DNA of 64,000 bases, taken from Maribacter sp. BPC-D8. Lineage in GTDB: Bacteria > Bacteroidota > Bacteroidia > Flavobacteriales > Flavobacteriaceae. The notes under the pieces are model-generated. The model saw only the letters and a list, made by a program, of their open reading frames with translations, ran no database searches and was not told the origin of the DNA. The stretch is taken from positions 1,426,001-1,490,000 of the forward strand of contig NZ_CP128187.1 of NCBI RefSeq assembly GCF_035207705.1, given 5' to 3'. Position 1 is the first letter of the stretch. Each line of letters opens with the position of its first letter. The position numbers and the translations under genes were made by a program. This document shows positions 45,854 through 54,695 of this stretch, in pieces.

Positions 45854-46298
45854 ATGAAAAAAATTATCGCATTATTCATTTTAATCACGGGTACTTTTGC
45901 CTCTGCACAATCATTCGATTTTCAGTACGATCATTACTCGGTAATTGTAAAAGACTTAGATAAAGTGGGTGCATTTTATAAAGATGTTTCTAAACCTAAA
46001 AGAGATTCCACACCCTTCTGCCCCATCGGGTTTTAAGTGGTTTGCAATACAAGGAAACTCACAATTACATTTAATAGGTAAAGATAGCGTGGCCATGAAA
46101 CATAGCAAAAGTGTACACCTTTGCTTGGCTACCCAAAAATTAGATGAATTAATAGCTTCTCTTGAAGAAAAGAACGTTCCGTATTGGGATTGGCCAGGAA
46201 AAGAAAATACAGTCACCTTAAGAGCTGACGGAGTAAGACAGATTTATTTAAAAGACCCAGAAAACAATTGGGTTGAAATCAATAACGCAATACATTAA
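45854..46298 (+). pseudogene. VOC-family (glyoxalase-like) gene split by a one-base frameshift
   Basis: The first frame (45854-46036) encodes a signal peptide and the start of a VOC domain up to AFYKDV. The rest of the domain (LNLKEIPHPSAPSGFKWF to the C-terminal VEINNAIH) continues in another frame, ending at 46298. The two join perfectly if one T is removed from the run at 45987-45989. The restored protein of about 147 residues would be a secreted member of the vicinal oxygen chelate superfamily. Both halves are otherwise intact, so this is either a very recent mutation or a sequencing error. A pirin gene follows 24 bases later. Confidence 0.85.
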
Positions 46299-46322
46299 AT
46301 TAAAATTAATTGATATATACTT

Positions 46323-47321
46323 ATGCATAGCGCAATAAAGCAAATATTCCAATTAGGTTTCCCATGGCAAACGCAAGATCCTTTTTTATTCTGCGTATAT
46401 CATTTAGACCACTATCCTAAAGGCAATGGCGAACTAGGTCCGGCTGATTCGTTAGAAGGCAGGAATTTAGGAAACGATTTTCAAATTAAAGATGGCTATA
46501 GAATGTATCACGGAACTACGATACCCGGATTTCCTGCACATCCGCATCGTGGCTTTGAAACTATAACAGTTGTGAACAAAGGGTTTTGTGATCATTCTGA
46601 TTCATTAGGCGCGGCAGGGCGATTTGGAGAAGGAGATGTACAATGGATGACTGCTGGCAGCGGAGTACAACATTCAGAAATGTTTCCGTTGATTCATAGC
46701 GACAAAGAAAACACTTTAGAGCTTTTTCAAATATGGTTGAATCTACCGTCAAAAAGTAAATTTGTAGATCCGCACTTCAAAATGCTTTGGCATGAAGATA
46801 TTCCGGTATTAAAATTAAAGCAATCTACAGTAAAGGTTATTGCCGGTAGTTTTGGTTCTGAACAAGCATTAGCACCTGCACCTGATTCATGGGCTTCAGA
46901 GGCAGAAAACGATGTAGCAATCTGGAATATAAAAATCGAAGCAAATGGTGCCATAACACTGCCTAAAGCGAATGAAGGTTCAACCCGAACCATATATTTT
47001 TATGATGGGGATACTTTAGAAATTTTGAGTGAATCTATAACTGCAAACCATGGTATTGACGTAGTGGCATCTGAAGAAATTATATTGAAAGCCAATGAAA
47101 AAGAAGCTAGCATTCTTGTACTACAAGGTAAACCTATTGGCGAGACCGTAGCAAAATACGGTCCGTTTGTAATGAATACTGAAGAAGAATTAGAAGATGC
47201 TATGAATGAGTTCAGAACTACGCAGTTTGGTGGTTGGCCATGGCGACATCCTGATCATACGCATGAAATAAACCGAGGACGTTTTGCTAAATATCCCGAC
47301 GGTACTTTAATTGAGAAATAA
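46323..47321 (+). CDS. Pirin family protein
   Basis: This 332-residue bicupin has the pirin signature HPHRGFETITVV (about 78-89) and SGVQHSEMF (about 116-124), which carry the metal-binding His and Glu residues. Pirins are iron-binding cytoplasmic proteins; some act as quercetinases and others as regulators. It lies between the broken VOC gene and a small membrane protein gene whose ATG follows its stop with no gap, so the latter two must be co-transcribed. Confidence 0.92.
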   Translation: MHSAIKQIFQLGFPWQTQDPFLFCVYHLDHYPKGNGELGPADSLEGRNLGNDFQIKDGYRMYHGTTIPGFPAHPHRGFETITVVNKGFCDHSDSLGAAGRFGEGDVQWMTAGSGVQHSEMFPLIHSDKENTLELFQIWLNLPSKSKFVDPHFKMLWHEDIPVLKLKQSTVKVIAGSFGSEQALAPAPDSWASEAENDVAIWNIKIEANGAITLPKANEGSTRTIYFYDGDTLEILSESITANHGIDVVASEEIILKANEKEASILVLQGKPIGETVAKYGPFVMNTEEELEDAMNEFRTTQFGGWPWRHPDHTHEINRGRFAKYPDGTLIEK

Positions 47322-47738
47322 ATGCTAGAGACGATACGTTTAATTTGCGATAGTGGTTTATTGGTTCTTATTTGGATGGTACAATTAATAATATATCCGA
47401 GTTTCTCTTATTACCAACATGAAGATCTTTTTCAATGGCATAGTAGCTACACCAAAAGAATTGCTGTTGTTGTGATCCCATTAATGGTCGCACAATTGAT
47501 CATAAGTCTGATTCAAGTATATACAACCCCTAATTTTTACAGTATTTTATATAGTACATTAGTTGTAGGTGCATGGCTTTCAACCTTTGTTATGTTCGTG
47601 CCATTACATGATAATATATCTAAAGAAAGAGATGTAGCTATATCTATTAAAAAACTAAAACTCCATAATTGGTTAAGAACCTTATTATGGAGTTTAATTT
47701 TTATGCTTACTTGTTACTTAAAAATTACATCCTTGTAA
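47322..47738 (+). CDS. Four-helix membrane protein downstream of pirin
   Basis: This 138-residue protein has four predicted membrane segments (about 8-26, 48-68, 74-96, 115-135). The ATG is directly after the stop of the pirin gene. The layout with WMVQLIIYPSF in the first helix and a final helix pair resembles small DUF1772-like membrane proteins, but this is weak. The 3' end overlaps the convergent murA gene by 14 bases. Function unknown. Confidence 0.78.
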   Translation: MLETIRLICDSGLLVLIWMVQLIIYPSFSYYQHEDLFQWHSSYTKRIAVVVIPLMVAQLIISLIQVYTTPNFYSILYSTLVVGAWLSTFVMFVPLHDNISKERDVAISIKKLKLHNWLRTLLWSLIFMLTCYLKITSL

Positions 47739-49032
47739 TTTTAGCACCTATTGCACGTAGTCTTTCATCTATATTCTCGTAGCCACGATCTATCTGTTCA
47801 ATATTATGAATAGTAGAAGTCCCTTTTGCCGATAATGCAGCAATCAATAATGAAACACCAGCTCTAATATCTGGCGATGTCATTGTAGTCGCTTTTAAAG
47901 TAGACTTAAAATCATGACCTATAACTGTAGCTCTATGTGGATCACAAAGAATAACCTTTGCCCCCATGTCTAATAACTTATCTACGAAGAATAAGCGGCT
48001 TTCAAACATCTTTTGATGTATAAGCACTTCTCCTCTAGATTGTGTCGCAACAACTAAAATGATGCTCAATAAATCAGGAGTCAATCCTGGCCAAGGTGCA
48101 TCTGCAATGGTTAAAATAGAACCATCAATATAGTTTTGAATTTCGTATCCGTCTAAATGAGCAGGAATGTAAATATCATCACCTTTTCTTTCTAAGGTAA
48201 TACCTAGTTTACCGAATACTGTTGGTATTTGACCTAAATCGTCCCAACTAACATCTTTAATAGTTAATTCACTTTTGGTCATAGCAGCCAAACCGATCCA
48301 GCTACCAATCTCAATCATATCAGGCAACATACGGTGATCCGTACCACCTAATTTATCTACACCATCGATAACCAAAAGATTAGAACCCAAACCAGATATT
48401 TTGGCGCCCATTCTATTCAACATTTTACAAAGTTGCTGTAAATATGGCTCACATGCCGCATTGTAAATAGTCGTTTGCCCTTCAGCTAAAACCGCTGCCA
48501 TAACAATGTTTGCGGTTCCGGTAACGGAAGCTTCATCTAGCAACATGTAGGTACCTTTCAACTTATCTGCCTCAACACCGTAGAAATATTCTTCGCGGTT
48601 GTAGCGAAATTTGGCACCTAATTTTATAAAACCTTCAAAGTGTGTATCTAAACGTCTTCGACCAATTTTGTCACCACCTGGTTTCGGAATATATCCTTTA
48701 CCAAAACGTGCCAATAATGGTCCAACCAACATAATAGAGCCTCTTAAGCCTCTACCATCTTGTTTAAACTGATCAGATTGTAAATATTCTAAGTTAATAT
48801 CGTCGGCCTTAAAACTATAAGAACCTTTGCCTTTCTTTTGAATTTTTACACCTAAGTCTTCTAAAAGCGCTATAAGTTTATTAACATCAACAATATCTGG
48901 AATGTTGTTGATTGTTACTTTTTCGTCTGTAAGTAGTACTGCGCAAAGTATTTGAAGTGCTTCGTTCTTTGCTCCTTGAGGGGTTATTTCACCAGATAAC
49001 TGATGCCCTCCTTCAATTTTGAATGTCCCCAT
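47725..49032 (-). CDS. murA: UDP-N-acetylglucosamine 1-carboxyvinyltransferase with Asp at the fosfomycin-target position
   Basis: This 435-residue enzyme performs the first committed step of peptidoglycan synthesis, adding enolpyruvate from PEP to UDP-GlcNAc. It has the catalytic Lys22 in GAKNEAL and the two inside-out barrel halves of the EPSP synthase fold. The active-site loop reads PKPGGDKIGRRRLDTHF, so Asp121 stands where E. coli has Cys115. This exchange is known to leave the enzyme active but insensitive to fosfomycin. The gene lies downstream of the DUF4290 gene in a minus-strand run. Confidence 0.95.
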   Translation of the reverse strand: MGTFKIEGGHQLSGEITPQGAKNEALQILCAVLLTDEKVTINNIPDIVDVNKLIALLEDLGVKIQKKGKGSYSFKADDINLEYLQSDQFKQDGRGLRGSIMLVGPLLARFGKGYIPKPGGDKIGRRRLDTHFEGFIKLGAKFRYNREEYFYGVEADKLKGTYMLLDEASVTGTANIVMAAVLAEGQTTIYNAACEPYLQQLCKMLNRMGAKISGLGSNLLVIDGVDKLGGTDHRMLPDMIEIGSWIGLAAMTKSELTIKDVSWDDLGQIPTVFGKLGITLERKGDDIYIPAHLDGYEIQNYIDGSILTIADAPWPGLTPDLLSIILVVATQSRGEVLIHQKMFESRLFFVDKLLDMGAKVILCDPHRATVIGHDFKSTLKATTMTSPDIRAGVSLLIAALSAKGTSTIHNIEQIDRGYENIDERLRAIGAKITRM

Positions 49033-49048
49033 CTAGAGAAGTGGAAAT

Positions 49049-49714
49049 TTAATACCGCTTTTTACTGCGGTTATTATTATTATTATTTCTTTGATTTTTC
49101 TTTCCTGTATTATTCGAACGAGGCGTTTTAGCAACTCGATTTTTAAGAAACTGTCCGCTATCAGTCAAACTTTCGCCTTCAGCAGCTAAATCTATGCGAC
49201 CATCACTTAAATCGAATAAATGTTTAAAAATAGCTGTATCATCAACTACATCTTTATTCCAATTCAAATAGCATTTTTTCATGTGATTGGCAATCGCATA
49301 TTCTAAACCAGAACGCTTATCACCTTTCTCCCACTCTACGGCAACATCAACCATACGTTTAATGTTATTACCGTAAAATCGATATTTAGGAAAGTTTTGA
49401 GGATACTCTAAAGCCTCAGGTCTCTGTCTTAATATCTCTTTAGAGGTAATTGGAAATGGAGAATCTACATCCAACTTAAAATCAGCCATTATAAATAACT
49501 GATCCCAGAGTTTATGCTGAAAATCAGGCACATCACGTAAATGGGGCTGTATATTTCCCATTACACTAATGATTGCTTGCGCTACTTTATTTCTTTCTTC
49601 ACGGTCTTCAATTGATATTGCATGGTTCACCATTTTTTGAAAATGACGACCATACTCCGGTATAATCAAATGTTCACGCTCGGTATTATATTCTAGGTTT
49701 TCTACTAATTGCAA
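49049..49714 (-). CDS. DUF4290 family protein
   Basis: This 221-residue soluble helical protein matches the DUF4290 family of Bacteroidota by LEYNTEREHLIIPEYGR (about 6-22) and KMVNHAISIEDREERN. The last 20 or so residues are a low-complexity Lys/Asn/Arg tail that may bind nucleic acid. The start is TTG: an in-frame stop lies six codons upstream and the family start fits here. It is followed by murA after 16 bases, a pairing common in flavobacteria. No function is known. Confidence 0.87.
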   Translation of the reverse strand: MQLVENLEYNTEREHLIIPEYGRHFQKMVNHAISIEDREERNKVAQAIISVMGNIQPHLRDVPDFQHKLWDQLFIMADFKLDVDSPFPITSKEILRQRPEALEYPQNFPKYRFYGNNIKRMVDVAVEWEKGDKRSGLEYAIANHMKKCYLNWNKDVVDDTAIFKHLFDLSDGRIDLAAEGESLTDSGQFLKNRVAKTPRSNNTGKKNQRNNNNNNRSKKRY

Positions 49715-49795
49715 ATTGAAAATTTTAGCTTAATGTGTTTGAGAAGTATTCTTATAACGATGCCAAATTAATAAAATTATAGATGAAATGCTATT

Positions 49796-50083
49796 TTACA
49801 AGGATATTACGCCCTCTATCTCACCTACTTTTTTGTATTTCTCAATAACCGCGTCGGGGCTTTTTAAGTTTACGGTAATAGAAACACTGGTATATTTACC
49901 ATTTTTAGATTCTTTTAAATTGATAACTGCTCCTGTATTATCAAAAATGGTATTTATTTTATCAATTTTATCTGTTTTTGTCTCAACAATAAATTTATAC
50001 AGATAATCAGAAGGCCATTTTGAGGTTTCTGTTAATTGCTCCTTTAATTTCTTATAGAATTCAACTGGGTTATTTTCGTCCAT
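49796..50083 (-). CDS. DUF493 family protein
   Basis: This 95-residue protein has a ferredoxin-like alpha/beta fold typical of DUF493 (YbeD family), with WPSDYLYKFIV early and YTSVSITVNLKSPDAVIEKY near the end. Its role is unknown; YbeD resembles regulatory ACT-like domains. The ATG at 50083 was chosen: the only upstream start is a TTG that overlaps a -7 box. It precedes the DUF4290 and murA genes on the same strand. Confidence 0.87.
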   Translation of the reverse strand: MDENNPVEFYKKLKEQLTETSKWPSDYLYKFIVETKTDKIDKINTIFDNTGAVINLKESKNGKYTSVSITVNLKSPDAVIEKYKKVGEIEGVISL

Positions 50084-50098
50084 TACTTGTATTTTATG

Positions 50099-50106
50099 CA
50101 AAGATA
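50099..50106 (-). promoter_or_regulatory. -7 box of the DUF493 gene
   Basis: On the minus strand TATCTTTG matches TAnnTTTG, 16 bases before the ATG at 50083, and rules out the upstream TTG start. Confidence 0.5.
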
Positions 50107-50144
50107 AGTGTAAAGAACCAGTTTTTTAGTAATGTTGGTTTATG

Positions 50145-50152
50145 TACTTTTG
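50145..50152 (+). promoter_or_regulatory. -7 box of the AAA ATPase-recQ unit
   Basis: TACTTTTG matches TAnnTTTG, 13 bases before the ATG at 50165, giving a very short leader. Together with the box at 50099-50106 it makes a compact divergent promoter region. Confidence 0.5.
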
Positions 50153-50164
50153 CTGAACTAAATT

Positions 50165-50740
50165 ATGAGTTTGAAAAGCAAGAGAATTGTTGTAACAGGA
50201 GGTCCGGGGACCGGAAAAACGGTATTAATATCATCACTAGAAGAAAATGGATACCATTGTTTTCATGAGGTAATTAGAACGATGACTTTAGATGCATTGG
50301 GCGATGTTTCTTTAGAAGATAAATTAGTAAACCCCATTGATTTTGTCAAAGATTCAAAAAGTTTTAATGATGAATTAATTAATGCTCGCTTACAACATTT
50401 TATTAATGGTCAAAACATACATAAAGATCATTTATTCTATGATCGCGGGTTACCCGATGTTATAGCCTATATGGATTATTTTGGGCAACCTTCAGAAGAA
50501 ATTTATGCTAATTTATGTTTAGAACACAGGTATGACGAGGTATTGATCTTACCGCCTTGGAAAGAAATTTATGTGCAGGATAATGAACGAATGGAAAATT
50601 TCGAACAAGCTTGTGGCATTCACGATAAGCTTGAAAAAACGTATATTGATCTAGGGTATACGCCAATAGAAGTTCCATTTGGTACTATAGAAAATCGTAT
50701 GCAATTTGTAGTAGATTTTATAAATAAAACGGGTGAATAA
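50165..50740 (+). CDS. AAA_28-type P-loop ATPase (NadR/Ttd14-like)
   Basis: This 191-residue protein has a Walker A motif GGPGTGKT (residues 12-19) and the overall kinase-like layout of the AAA_28 family, with a YDRGLPDVIAYMDY block. It is related to the ribosylnicotinamide kinase part of NadR and to Ttd14-like GTPases. The substrate is unknown. It overlaps the recQ start by eight bases, so the two are co-translated. Confidence 0.87.
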   Translation: MSLKSKRIVVTGGPGTGKTVLISSLEENGYHCFHEVIRTMTLDALGDVSLEDKLVNPIDFVKDSKSFNDELINARLQHFINGQNIHKDHLFYDRGLPDVIAYMDYFGQPSEEIYANLCLEHRYDEVLILPPWKEIYVQDNERMENFEQACGIHDKLEKTYIDLGYTPIEVPFGTIENRMQFVVDFINKTGE

Positions 50741-52628
50741 TACACCAAAAGAAATTTTATCAAAATATTGGGGTTTTGACAGCTTTAGAGGCTCTCAAGA
50801 AGAAATCATCAATGCCATTTCTAACGGTCAAGATGTTTTAGGTTTACTACCCACAGGAGGTGGTAAATCGCTATGCTTTCAGGTACCAGCATTAATGAAA
50901 GAAGGTATTTGTATTGTTATCTCTCCGTTAGTAGCCCTAATAGAAAATCAAGTCGACAACCTTCAAAAACTAGGTATTAAAGCCATAGGTCTAAAAGGCG
51001 GACTCAAATTTACCGAAGTAGATAAGCTATTAGATAATTGTATTTACGGCAGTTATAAGTTTTTGTATTTATCACCAGAGCGCTTACAGCAAGAACTGGT
51101 ACAAGAACGAATTAAGGCAATGAACGTTTCTATGTTCGTTATCGATGAGGCTCATTGTATTTCTCAATGGGGTCACGATTTTAGACCTGCCTATTTAAGC
51201 TGTTCCATATTACGTGAGCTGCACCCTACCCCACCAATGGTTGCTTTAACGGCAACGGCAACTAAAAGAGTAAGCGATGACATTATTTCTTCATTAGATC
51301 TCAACTATCCTTTTGTAGTAAAGGATTCCTTTTTTAGAAAAAATATAGGATTCGGAGTCCTACTGACCGAAGATAAAAATGGTCGCTTAAAACAATACTG
51401 CCAGCAAATAAAACACAGTGCCATTGTATATGTTAGAAGTAGAAGAAAGGCAGAAGAACTATCTAAGTTTTTAGTAAAGAATAATGTAAAGTCAACGTTT
51501 TATCATGGCGGTGTTGATCAAAAAATGAAAACAGAACGGCTTAATCTTTGGTTAGAAGATAAAGTTCAAGTTATGGTTGCTACCAATGCTTTTGGTATGG
51601 GTATAGACAAACCAGATGTTGAATTGGTAGTTCATTATCAAATACCCGATAGTTTAGAAAATTACTTTCAAGAAGCAGGTAGAGCCGGTAGAAACGGAGA
51701 CTTTGCAAAGGCTATTCTACTTACCAATACTACCGACAAGGTATTGGTTAAGAAACAATTTATCGACATTTTACCAGACGTTGCCTACGTGAAAATGATT
51801 TATAAAAAATTAAATACATTTTTTCAAATTGGCTACGGAGAATTTACAGAGGCAAAGTTTCATCTAAATTTCAACGAATTCTGTAACATATATAAGCTGA
51901 ATACATTTTTAACTTATAATGCATTACAACTACTAGACAGAAATTCGGTACTATCACTATCTGAAAATTTCTCAAAAAAAATTACTATCAAATTCATAAC
52001 AGATAAGGATACATTATATAGGTATATTGACAAAAACTCAAAACTTGCCGATTTCATAAAAGTAGTACTACGCACCTACGGTGGTCTTTTTGAATTCGAC
52101 ACACAAATTAACATGTACTTATTATCAAAAAAAACAGCTATAGCAGAATCAGTATTACATCAAAACTTTGAGCAACTGGCAAAAGATGAAATTATTGAAT
52201 ACAACAGTGTTTCAAGTGATTTAGAGATGCTGTTCTTGGTACCACGAGATGATGACCGTACCATTAATATATTTGCAAAGAATATTGAAGAGCAAAATCA
52301 GCTAAAAATCGAGAAGGTAACGAAGATGCTGAATTACATTGAAAATGACACTGTTTGTAGAAGCATTCAGTTATTAAGTTATTTCGGCGAGGTTCAAGAA
52401 AAAGAGTGCGGCATATGCGATGTATGCATCAATCAGAAATTAGGCAATACAGATGTTGTACACGCCAAAATAAAAATCATTCAACTTTTAAAGCAGAAAA
52501 CTGCAAGTTCGCAAGAATTAGAAAAACGTTTAAACATTAATCAAGACATTGTTATTGCAGCCTTACAAGAACTACTAGAAGACAATTACATAACATTAAA
52601 CACTATAAACGAATACCAACTATTATAA
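50733..52628 (+). CDS. recQ: RecQ-family ATP-dependent DNA helicase
   Basis: This 631-residue superfamily 2 helicase has the RecQ motif FRGSQEEII (about 18-26), Walker A TGGGKS (41-46), DEAH (about 138) with CISQWGHDF, and the RecQ zinc-binding Cys set (about 543-566, CRS ... CGICDVC). A C-terminal winged-helix part follows. There is no clear HRDC domain, as in several Bacteroidota RecQ proteins. It starts with GTG inside the end of the ATPase gene. It unwinds DNA from 3' to 5' during repair and recombination. Confidence 0.93.
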   Translation: MNNTPKEILSKYWGFDSFRGSQEEIINAISNGQDVLGLLPTGGGKSLCFQVPALMKEGICIVISPLVALIENQVDNLQKLGIKAIGLKGGLKFTEVDKLLDNCIYGSYKFLYLSPERLQQELVQERIKAMNVSMFVIDEAHCISQWGHDFRPAYLSCSILRELHPTPPMVALTATATKRVSDDIISSLDLNYPFVVKDSFFRKNIGFGVLLTEDKNGRLKQYCQQIKHSAIVYVRSRRKAEELSKFLVKNNVKSTFYHGGVDQKMKTERLNLWLEDKVQVMVATNAFGMGIDKPDVELVVHYQIPDSLENYFQEAGRAGRNGDFAKAILLTNTTDKVLVKKQFIDILPDVAYVKMIYKKLNTFFQIGYGEFTEAKFHLNFNEFCNIYKLNTFLTYNALQLLDRNSVLSLSENFSKKITIKFITDKDTLYRYIDKNSKLADFIKVVLRTYGGLFEFDTQINMYLLSKKTAIAESVLHQNFEQLAKDEIIEYNSVSSDLEMLFLVPRDDDRTINIFAKNIEEQNQLKIEKVTKMLNYIENDTVCRSIQLLSYFGEVQEKECGICDVCINQKLGNTDVVHAKIKIIQLLKQKTASSQELEKRLNINQDIVIAALQELLEDNYITLNTINEYQLL

Positions 52629-52629
52629 T

Positions 52630-53577
52630 ATGGAAGCATTAAGAATTGTATTTATGGGCACCCCCGATTTTGCTGTAGGCATTTTAGACATGCTTGTAAA
52701 GAAAGAATATAATATAGTAGGTGTTATTACGGCACCAGACAGACCCGCTGGTAGAGGTAGAAAACTAAACGAATCTGCAGTTAAAAAATACGCTGTTGAA
52801 AACAGCCTTACGGTATTACAACCGACCAACTTAAAAGACACCGAATTTTTAAGCACCTTAAAATCTCTAAATGCCAATTTACAAATAGTAGTAGCCTTTA
52901 GAATGTTGCCGAAGCTTGTTTGGGATATGCCAAAATATGGAACCTTTAATCTGCATGCATCGCTTCTACCTCAGTACCGTGGTGCAGCACCTATTAATTG
53001 GGCTATTATAAATGGTGAAACAAAAACCGGAGTTACCACATTCTTTATCGACGAAAAGATAGATACAGGTGCTATTATAATGCAAGACGAAACTAGCATT
53101 GAAAAAACAGATAATGCCGAAGACTTACATGACAGACTAATGCACTTAGGGGCAGAAACTGTTGTAAAAACTGTAGCAAGAATTCAAGAAGGAAATTTTG
53201 AAACTACAGAACAAACAAATTCCGACGATTTAAAAGATGCACATAAGTTATTTAAAGAAACATGTGAGATAGATTGGAGCAAGTCTAAAGAAGATATATA
53301 CAACTTTATAAGGGGATTGAGTCCGTACCCAGCAGCATGGACAACTTTGACAAACGGAGAACAAACGATAATTACCAAAATTTACAAGGCGCATATAGAA
53401 GTCGAAGAACATGAACTAACAACCGGAACACTGATTTTTACTAAAAAAGAGATGAAAGTTGCAGTACAAGGCGGCTACTTAAATCTCGATGAAATACAAC
53501 TTCAAGGCAAGAAAAGAATGCTTGTAAGAGATCTATTGAACGGCCTTAATTTAGAAAAAAACGCAAAAATGAGGTAA
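52630..53577 (+). CDS. fmt: Methionyl-tRNA formyltransferase
   Basis: This 315-residue enzyme formylates initiator Met-tRNA with 10-formyl-tetrahydrofolate. The N-terminal Rossmann domain shows VFMGTPDFAV, and the catalytic block HASLLPQYRGAAPINWAI with Asn, His and Asp is intact. The C-terminal OB domain (about 210-312) is present. Its ATG lies one base after the recQ stop, so recQ and fmt are tightly linked. The HU gene downstream has its own promoter. Confidence 0.95.
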   Translation: MEALRIVFMGTPDFAVGILDMLVKKEYNIVGVITAPDRPAGRGRKLNESAVKKYAVENSLTVLQPTNLKDTEFLSTLKSLNANLQIVVAFRMLPKLVWDMPKYGTFNLHASLLPQYRGAAPINWAIINGETKTGVTTFFIDEKIDTGAIIMQDETSIEKTDNAEDLHDRLMHLGAETVVKTVARIQEGNFETTEQTNSDDLKDAHKLFKETCEIDWSKSKEDIYNFIRGLSPYPAAWTTLTNGEQTIITKIYKAHIEVEEHELTTGTLIFTKKEMKVAVQGGYLNLDEIQLQGKKRMLVRDLLNGLNLEKNAKMR

Positions 53578-53623
53578 AGCCCCGTCGTTATTGGGCTGCG
53601 AGAAACGTAAAAAAAAACCTACT

Positions 53624-53715
53624 TTATCAACAAACACGCTGAGTTATCAACAAAATCAGGGATTTCCCCCTGTTTTACTTGTGTTGCTCAGAAATCCATA
53701 TAAATTTGTTGATAG
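53624..53715. repeat. Three TATCAACA motifs upstream of the HU gene
   Basis: TTATCAACA occurs at 53624-53632 and 53644-53652 (20 bases apart) and in inverted form (TTGTTGATAG) at 53706-53715, where it overlaps the -7 box of the HU promoter. The motif differs by one base from the DnaA box TTATCCACA. The positions suggest control of HU by a DNA-binding protein, which is an inference. Confidence 0.5.
53679..53708 (+). promoter_or_regulatory. Promoter of the HU gene
   Basis: TTG (53679-53681), a 19-base spacer and TAAATTTG (53701-53708) make an exact Bacteroidota promoter, 42 bases before the ATG. This is one of the clearest promoters in the window. Confidence 0.8.
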
Positions 53716-53750
53716 GTATAAATTATTTAATCACAATTAATTATCACATT

Positions 53751-54023
53751 ATGAACAAAACAGAATTGATCGATGCAATGGCAGCAGACGCTGGCATCAC
53801 AAAAGCTGCGGCTAAAAAGTCATTGGAATCTTTCTTGGGAAATGTTGAAAATTCTCTTAAAAAAGGAGATAGAATTTCTTTAGTAGGTTTCGGTTCTTGG
53901 TCCGTATCTAAAAGAAATGCAAGAGAAGGTAGAAATCCATCAACTGGAAAAACTATCCAAATCGCTGCTAAAAATGTAGTTAAGTTTAAAGCAGGTGCTG
54001 ATTTAGGCAAAGCTGTAAACTAG
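53751..54023 (+). CDS. HU-family DNA-binding protein
   Basis: This 90-residue histone-like protein begins with MNKTELIDAMAADAG and contains the HU/IHF signature FGSWSVSKRNAREGRNPSTG with the DNA-binding arm and Pro. HU dimers bend and compact DNA. The ATG at 53751 gives the family's usual length; an in-frame ATG 72 bases earlier lies upstream of the promoter and can be dismissed. It is transcribed alone and ends at a terminator. Confidence 0.95.
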   Translation: MNKTELIDAMAADAGITKAAAKKSLESFLGNVENSLKKGDRISLVGFGSWSVSKRNAREGRNPSTGKTIQIAAKNVVKFKAGADLGKAVN

Positions 54024-54044
54024 TTTTACACAGATAAATTTATT

Positions 54045-54068
54045 AAAAGCGCCTTCATTGGCGCTTTT
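54045..54068 (+). terminator. Terminator of the HU gene
   Basis: A GC-rich stem (AAAAGCGCC at 54045-54053 with GGCGCTTTT at 54060-54068) and a T tract lie 22 bases after the stop codon. Confidence 0.9.
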
Positions 54069-54134
54069 TTTATTTCTATGTTTTTGCATTTAGACGGATT
54101 TGTCTTACTTTAGGTATATAATCATCACAAATTA

Positions 54135-54695
54135 ATGATCGCATTAAAGCCAACCAAAGGAAAATTACTAATTGCAGAACCTTCTTTAACAGGAGACGTT
54201 TCTTTCAATAGATCTGTTGTACTGTTAGCAGAGCATAGCAATGAAGGCTCTGTTGGTTTTATTTTAAATAAGCCATTAGAGTATCAAATAAACGATTTGG
54301 TTACCGAAATTGAAATACCTTTTCAAGTATATAACGGCGGACCTGTAGAGCAAGACAATCTTTACTTTATTCATAAAGTACCACACTTAATAGATAACAG
54401 TGTAGAGATTTCTGATGGTATTTACTGGGGTGGTGATTTTGAAACTACCGTTGATCTCATCAATAAAGAAATCATTTCTGAAGATGATATTCGATTTTTT
54501 CTTGGTTATTCTGGCTGGTCTTCTTTGCAATTAGATGAAGAACTGACTTCAAAGTCATGGATTGTTGTTGAAAACGAACATGAAAGTAGAATTATTCAAA
54601 AAGCCGCAAAAGCAATTTGGAAAGAAAATATGATCCAATTAGGTGGTGATTATCTACTTTGGTCAAATGCTCCAGAAAACCCGAGTCTCAATTAA
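54135..54695 (+). CDS. YqgE/AlgH family protein
   Basis: This 186-residue cytoplasmic protein has the family blocks GKLLIAEPSLTGDVSFNRSVVLL (split here by the 20-residue rule as GKLLIAEPSL and SFNRSVVLL), NGGPVEQDNLYFIH and FLGYSGWSSLQLDEEL. The family is widespread and its biochemical role is unsettled; AlgH was linked to alginate control in Pseudomonas. It follows the HU terminator and is convergent with the class IV aminotransferase gene, with a four-base overlap at the stops. Confidence 0.92.
   Translation: MIALKPTKGKLLIAEPSLTGDVSFNRSVVLLAEHSNEGSVGFILNKPLEYQINDLVTEIEIPFQVYNGGPVEQDNLYFIHKVPHLIDNSVEISDGIYWGGDFETTVDLINKEIISEDDIRFFLGYSGWSSLQLDEELTSKSWIVVENEHESRIIQKAAKAIWKENMIQLGGDYLLWSNAPENPSLN

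Noticed and set aside
45969-46298. A separate 109-codon gene starting at 45969
   Set aside because: The sequence continues the VOC domain begun at 45854 when one base is removed, so it is the second half of a broken gene.
53624-53715. Replication origin near the HU gene
   Set aside because: Only three imperfect DnaA-like motifs are present and no dnaA, dnaN or AT-rich unwinding region with an origin layout is visible.
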